37,584 nucleotides of DNA, taken from assembly GCA_900542805.1 (NCBI GenBank), contig UQOW01000018.1:1-37584 (forward strand). The letters are read 5' to 3'. The position numbers were made by a program, and so were the translations under genes. The notes under the pieces were generated by a model. The model saw only the letters and a program-made list of their open reading frames with translations. It was not told where the DNA came from and did not search any database. The DNA is from an uncultured Sutterella sp. (GTDB lineage: Bacteria > Pseudomonadota > Gammaproteobacteria > Burkholderiales > Burkholderiaceae_F). Shown in pieces: positions 34,530 to 37,584 of the stretch (position 1 is its first letter; each line of letters opens with the position of its first letter).

Positions 34530-34670
34530 AATTATATTCATATGAACTGCAAAGTGCGCGCCTGGCCCCTTCGTCTTCTCGACAAATAACCCGCCCACGG
34601 CGCAACAATCCGTTTGGTAATAGCCTTCGCATCTTCAACTTTTCTCACCTTTTCTAAGGCAATCGCTCTA

Positions 34671-34699
34671 TTGCGAAGTGATTTTTTTTGCGTTAGAGT
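34671..34699 (+). promoter_or_regulatory. Predicted promoter of the DAHP synthase leader transcript
   Basis: TTGCGA (34671-34676), a 17-bp spacer, and TAGAGT (34694-34699) each match the sigma-70 boxes at four of six positions. The predicted start near 34706 is about 10 bases before the leader-peptide Shine-Dalgarno. Confidence 0.5.
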
Positions 34700-34727
34700 T
34701 CTTTCTGCTTCATGAAAGGATTCTTAA

Positions 34728-34784
34728 ATGCTTTGTGCGCGTTTTTATTTTTACTACTTTATTTCGCCTCGGCGAAAGGGGTAG
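34728..34784 (+). CDS. Phe/Tyr-rich leader peptide of the DAHP synthase attenuator
   Basis: An 18-codon ORF encodes MLCARFYFYYFISPRRKG and ends in TAG. AAAGGA (34715-34720) stands seven bases before the ATG, an ideal Shine-Dalgarno. Codons 6-11 read Phe-Tyr-Phe-Tyr-Tyr-Phe, the end products of the pathway whose first enzyme follows. The position between a promoter and a terminator, the small size and this codon cluster are the marks of an attenuation leader peptide such as those of the pheA and trp operons. It would be missed by ordinary gene calling because another frame is open across it. Confidence 0.8.
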   Translation: MLCARFYFYYFISPRRKG

Positions 34785-34842
34785 TTGCGCGCAAAACACA
34801 CCACCGAAACCGCCGAGAGGAAACGCTCGGCGGTTTTCTTTT
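34762..34842 (+). promoter_or_regulatory. Transcription attenuator (antiterminator / terminator pair) upstream of the DAHP synthase
   Basis: The segment TTTC-GC-CTCGGCG (34762-34774), at the end of the leader ORF, can pair with CGCCGAG-AG-GAAA (34811-34823): 7 + 4 bp around a 2x2 internal loop. That pairing takes up the 5' arm of the terminator at 34808-34842. A ribosome stalled early at the Phe/Tyr codons would leave the first segment free and allow transcription. A ribosome that reaches the TAG would cover it and let the terminator form. A small local hairpin TTCGC / GCGAA (34763-34777) may act as the pause site. Confidence 0.75.
34808..34842 (+). terminator. Intrinsic terminator in the DAHP synthase leader
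   Basis: A perfect 10-bp stem AACCGCCGAG / CTCGGCGGTT (34808-34817 and 34826-34835) with an 8-base loop is followed by TTTTCTTTT. It ends about 40 bases before the structural gene, so it must be bypassed for expression. Confidence 0.88.
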
Positions 34843-34884
34843 CCGGGGTTTCCGAACGAGCACAGACAATACAAGGATGAAACC

Positions 34885-35946
34885 ATGACACAAAAACGAT
34901 CCACAGATGACATTCGCGTCAAGTCAACACAGGAACTTGCGCCTCCGATGCACTTAATTCACGAGTACCCGTGCTCGGACGCGGCAGGTGCCACGGTGCA
35001 CGCCGCACGCGAGGCTGCCAACCGCATCATGCGCCTGGAAGACGACCGCCTCCTCGTTGTCGTCGGTCCCTGCTCGATTCATGATCCTGAGGCCGCCGTT
35101 GACTACGCCCACCGGTTAAAGAGTCTGAAGGATCAGCTGAGCGCCGACCTTGAAATCATCATGCGCGTTTATTTTGAAAAACCCCGCACGACCGTCGGCT
35201 GGAAGGGCCTGATAAATGACCCCGATATGGACGGAAGCTTTCAGATTAACAAGGGGCTTCGCATTGCACGCAAACTCCTTTTGGACATCAACGAGATGGG
35301 GCTTGCAACGGCAACGGAATTTTTGGATACGATTTCCCCGCAGTACACCGCTGATTTAATCAGTTGGGGCGCCGTCGGCGCCCGTACGACCGAAAGCCAA
35401 GGCCACCGGGAGCTTGCAAGCGGTCTTTCGTGCCCGATCGGATTTAAAAACGGAACCTCAGGCGACATCAAAATCGCTGTCGATGCCGTGGGAGCTGCAC
35501 GCTATCCGCACTTTTTCTTAGGCGTCACAAAGGCCGGTATCAGCGCCATTATTTCCACGACGGGGAATGATGATTGCCACATCATTCTTCGCGGCGGAAA
35601 AGAAACGAATTACGATCCTCAAAGTATCGCCAAAGCCTGCGAGATGCTCAAGGCAGCAGGGCGCCCCGAGGCCGTCATGATTGATGTCTCACACTCTAAC
35701 TCGCATAAGGTTTACAGCAACCAAGTTTTGGTGACCGATAACCTTTGTGGTCAAATTGCCAGCGGTAGCAAGGCCATTGCCGGTATCATGATTGAATCGA
35801 ACCTTGTGGAAGGACGTCAGGATATCGGCACGGACAAACCCTTAACGTACGGCCAGTCCGTAACCGATGCTTGTGTCGGTTGGAAAGATACCGTTGCCAT
35901 GCTCGAGAACCTTGCAAAAGCTGTGCGCAAACGTCGCGGTTTTTAA
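34885..35946 (+). CDS. aroG: 3-deoxy-7-phosphoheptulonate (DAHP) synthase, class I
   Basis: It condenses phosphoenolpyruvate with erythrose 4-phosphate, the first step of the shikimate pathway. The class I AroF/G/H sequence is clear: VVVGPCSIHDPEAAVDYAHRL, RVYFEKPRTTVGWKGLINDP, the PEP-binding GARTTESQGHRELASGLS and GFKNGTSGDIKIAVDA, and the metal ligands in NDDCHIILRGGKE and MIDVSHSNSHK. From ATG 34885 (AAGGA eight bases upstream) the protein has 353 aa, as in E. coli. The open frame continues 69 codons upstream to GTG 34678, but those codons read through the leader, so the longer start is wrong. The feedback specificity of the enzyme cannot be fixed; the AroG symbol reflects overall resemblance. 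Confidence 0.95.
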   Translation: MTQKRSTDDIRVKSTQELAPPMHLIHEYPCSDAAGATVHAAREAANRIMRLEDDRLLVVVGPCSIHDPEAAVDYAHRLKSLKDQLSADLEIIMRVYFEKPRTTVGWKGLINDPDMDGSFQINKGLRIARKLLLDINEMGLATATEFLDTISPQYTADLISWGAVGARTTESQGHRELASGLSCPIGFKNGTSGDIKIAVDAVGAARYPHFFLGVTKAGISAIISTTGNDDCHIILRGGKETNYDPQSIAKACEMLKAAGRPEAVMIDVSHSNSHKVYSNQVLVTDNLCGQIASGSKAIAGIMIESNLVEGRQDIGTDKPLTYGQSVTDACVGWKDTVAMLENLAKAVRKRRGF

Positions 35947-35966
35947 TTCTTAATAGACGCAATCCG

Positions 35967-35996
35967 AACCCCGAGAGACCCAAACCTCGGGGTTTT
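35967..35996 (+). terminator. Terminator after the DAHP synthase
   Basis: A 9-bp stem AACCCCGAG / CTCGGGGTT with a 10-base loop ends in TTTT. It lies 20 bp after the stop codon. Confidence 0.85.
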
Positions 35997-36069
35997 GCAG
36001 TTTTGTTTCTCTCCGAAAAAATAGTGTTTTCCCGTCGCTTATCGCGACATTTCAACCTAGGAGAGAGCA

Positions 36070-37464
36070 ATGCCTCAGAACACCTTTACCGATGCCGTTG
36101 TTGCCATGTTAAGTTGCCTAAAAGGCGACTACACGGATGCTGCAATGCCGGGACTTACCCTGAGCGTACATGAACGAGAAAGCGGCTACACCGCCTCGTG
36201 GATCTTTCGGGCTCAAGTGCGAAACAATCGCTTTAAGCGTACCCTCGGAACGTATCCGAAAATTCCCCTTGCAGAGGCCCGCGAGCGTGCGCTCCTCTGT
36301 AGAGACATTTTGACCGCATGCTTTGATTTGACAGGGCCCTTAGCCGACGCCGTCGCCTTCCGCGAGACCCCGAAAACAATTCGGTCTCTTTGGCCACTTT
36401 GGGTCGAAAGCGAAAAGAGTCGCTGCGGCGGCGGAGCTCAAAAGACTGGGCAAGATTTGCTGGCGCGTGGGGAAAACCACGTCTTTTCCTCCGTCGGAGA
36501 CAAAGCTCCAGCCGAAGTTCTTACCGGCGACGTTGCACGAATTTTAAACAATGCCTACATAACACTGCATGAATCGACGGTACGCAAAATACATCGGGAC
36601 ATCGCCAAGTTCTTTGCCTGGTGCCGAGCAAGCGGTCTTTACCCGGTTGGACTGCCGCCCCCTACTAAGGCCTCGCTTCTTTTGCCGCTTCTTGTACGGT
36701 CGGCCGGCCGACTTAAAGGTACACCGCACCCGGCACTTGCCGAAAAAGACGTGCGGCGTTTTGTGGCACTTATTCTTTCCGAGACTTTTCGCACGAGCAC
36801 GGCTGCCATGGCGCTTTTATTTACGCTTCTTACGGCCTCACGCATCGGAAACGTCGTCGGATCGCTAAATCGAGAAGGAACAAATCCTGCGCAGTGGAAA
36901 GACTTTAATAAATCTCTGACACTTTGGACAATTCCGGCCCGAAACATGAAATGCGGCAATCGAAACGGCGCACACATAGTCCCGATTAGCGCCCAAGCAC
37001 GAGACATTTTGCGCCTTATGAAAAGGCGCCAAGAGGAAAGAGGACTTACCTCTTGCCCTTATGTCTTTGCAACACGCAACGGCAAACGATTTGATTACCG
37101 TCTTATTCCGGAAACTATTCGACGGCTTTGCGAGGCGGATTTAAAAACCGACGGGAACGGTTTTGTGGACGAAGAAACCGGAAGTCGCATGCACACGCAC
37201 GGCTTTCGGGCGACGTTTAAAACGTGGGGCACTAATCACGGCGTCGATTGGACTTTAACAGAGCTTTCGCTACACCACGCCATCGACAATCTTCACTACG
37301 ACAGAGCCAAAGCAGTTTCTCGGCGAAAGCGCCTCATGGAGCAGTGGGCCGACTTCTGTTTCACGGAAAAGACGCGTGATCTTTTGCGTTCTTTTGTGAA
37401 ACCTCAAAACGAAACCAAGCTCTCAGTCCTTCTACTTCCCCCGCCTGAGAAAAAAGAACCGTAA
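36070..37464 (+). CDS. Tyrosine recombinase / P4-like integrase
   Basis: A 464-aa site-specific recombinase with an N-terminal DUF4102-like arm-binding domain (FRAQVRNNRFKRTLGTYPKIPLAEARERA), a SAM-like core-binding domain and a C-terminal catalytic domain. Catalytic residues are R258 (ASRIGNVVG), H377 and R380 (HTHGFRATFKTWG), H402/H403 (LSLHHAIDN) and the nucleophile Y410 (NLHYDRAK), followed by the usual LMEQWADF. AGGAG precedes the ATG. There is no tRNA gene, excisionase or cargo beside it in this window, so its element is either degenerate or was not recognised. All catalytic positions are present, so it looks functional. Confidence 0.9.
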   Translation: MPQNTFTDAVVAMLSCLKGDYTDAAMPGLTLSVHERESGYTASWIFRAQVRNNRFKRTLGTYPKIPLAEARERALLCRDILTACFDLTGPLADAVAFRETPKTIRSLWPLWVESEKSRCGGGAQKTGQDLLARGENHVFSSVGDKAPAEVLTGDVARILNNAYITLHESTVRKIHRDIAKFFAWCRASGLYPVGLPPPTKASLLLPLLVRSAGRLKGTPHPALAEKDVRRFVALILSETFRTSTAAMALLFTLLTASRIGNVVGSLNREGTNPAQWKDFNKSLTLWTIPARNMKCGNRNGAHIVPISAQARDILRLMKRRQEERGLTSCPYVFATRNGKRFDYRLIPETIRRLCEADLKTDGNGFVDEETGSRMHTHGFRATFKTWGTNHGVDWTLTELSLHHAIDNLHYDRAKAVSRRKRLMEQWADFCFTEKTRDLLRSFVKPQNETKLSVLLLPPPEKKEP

Positions 37465-37472
37465 TTCCCTAC

Positions 37473-37490
37473 CTCATCGCTAACGATGAG
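37473..37490 (+). other. Small hairpin after the integrase
   Basis: CTCATCG / CGATGAG with a CTAA loop lies 8 bp after the integrase stop and is followed by ACCTTTC. It may be a weak terminator or part of a recombination site. Confidence 0.4.
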
Positions 37491-37506
37491 ACCTTTCAGT
37501 AAAGAG

Positions 37507-37530
37507 GGGCGCTTGCCGGCGCCCTATTTC
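37507..37530. terminator. Hairpin terminator between the integrase and the convergent gene at the window edge
   Basis: The stem GGGCGC / GCGCCC (37507-37512 and 37519-37524) has a TTGCCG loop. It is followed by TATTTC on the + strand and by CTCTTT on the minus strand, so it can serve both transcripts. Confidence 0.55.
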
Positions 37531-37584
37531 TCCGTCATCCATTCGGGTACGAGGCGGCGGGACGGGAACAGGCGGTTGTTAACA
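37524..37584 (-). CDS. C-terminal end of an unidentified gene, cut by the window edge
   Basis: The minus-strand frame enters from the edge and reads VNNRLFPSRRLVPEWMTEK, then stops with TAG at 37524-37526. A hairpin terminator follows directly, which supports a real gene end. Twenty residues are too few to name the family. Confidence 0.4.
   Translation of the reverse strand, partial: VNNRLFPSRRLVPEWMTEK

Noticed and set aside
34543..34723. About 60 codons open on the minus strand upstream of fic, resembling a basic protein end
   Set aside because: No start codon, closed by a stop on both sides, and it lies opposite the aroG promoter and leader; judged chance.

Overview
The window looks like a chromosomal segment of a Gram-negative betaproteobacterium of moderate GC content, most likely Sutterellaceae (Sutterella/Parasutterella-like, order Burkholderiales). 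This rests on the fur/bamE divergent pair, the zapB-like/zapA pair, the grpE-dnaK-dnaJ group beside hemH, a menaquinone-type HemG, and scattered LPS genes. The assignment comes from protein recognition, not from a database search. No rRNA or tRNA gene was found.

Layout. 1-8.2 kb: edge of an unknown exported protein, msbA, a GT9 heptosyltransferase, dnaE and ettA. 8.2-12.4 kb: a visibly AT-richer surface-glycan island on the minus strand, holding a GT2 glycosyltransferase, a Stealth-type phosphotransferase broken by a one-base shift in an A tract, a small unknown ORF and an O-antigen ligase/polymerase. 12.1-14.75 kb: a fragment of an older istB, then a complete but doubly damaged IS21-family element whose end points a -35 box at mltD. 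14.9-18.9 kb: core envelope and division genes (mltD, fur, bamE, zapB-like, zapA, waaC). 19.3-24.5 kb: a catabolic-looking cluster with a DASS dicarboxylate transporter carrying an in-frame amber codon, a fumarase/aspartase-superfamily lyase, an MmgE/PrpD protein and a GntR/FCD regulator. 24.7-27.2 kb: hemG with a basic tail, and fadD. 27.2-33.3 kb: the heat-shock group dnaJ, dnaK, grpE, with hemH and yheT. 33.4-37.6 kb: a Fic protein behind a perfect inverted repeat, a DAHP synthase behind a leader-peptide attenuator, a tyrosine recombinase, and the 3' end of one further gene.

How the genes work together. MsbA, the two GT9 enzymes, the GT2, the Stealth protein and the ligase all belong to LPS or surface-glycan assembly. 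GrpE, DnaK and DnaJ form the Hsp70 machine, and dnaK has a textbook sigma-32 promoter. HemG and HemH supply the last two steps of heme synthesis. The lyase and MmgE/PrpD pair recalls enzymes that epimerise and cleave N-substituted aspartates to fumarate, but the substrate here is unknown.

The strongest new observation is upstream of the DAHP synthase. It has a promoter, a short ORF with its own Shine-Dalgarno encoding MLCARFYFYYFISPRRKG, a competing antiterminator, and a 10-bp GC-rich intrinsic terminator. Together these form a classical Phe/Tyr attenuator that an automatic start call would hide inside an over-extended ORF.
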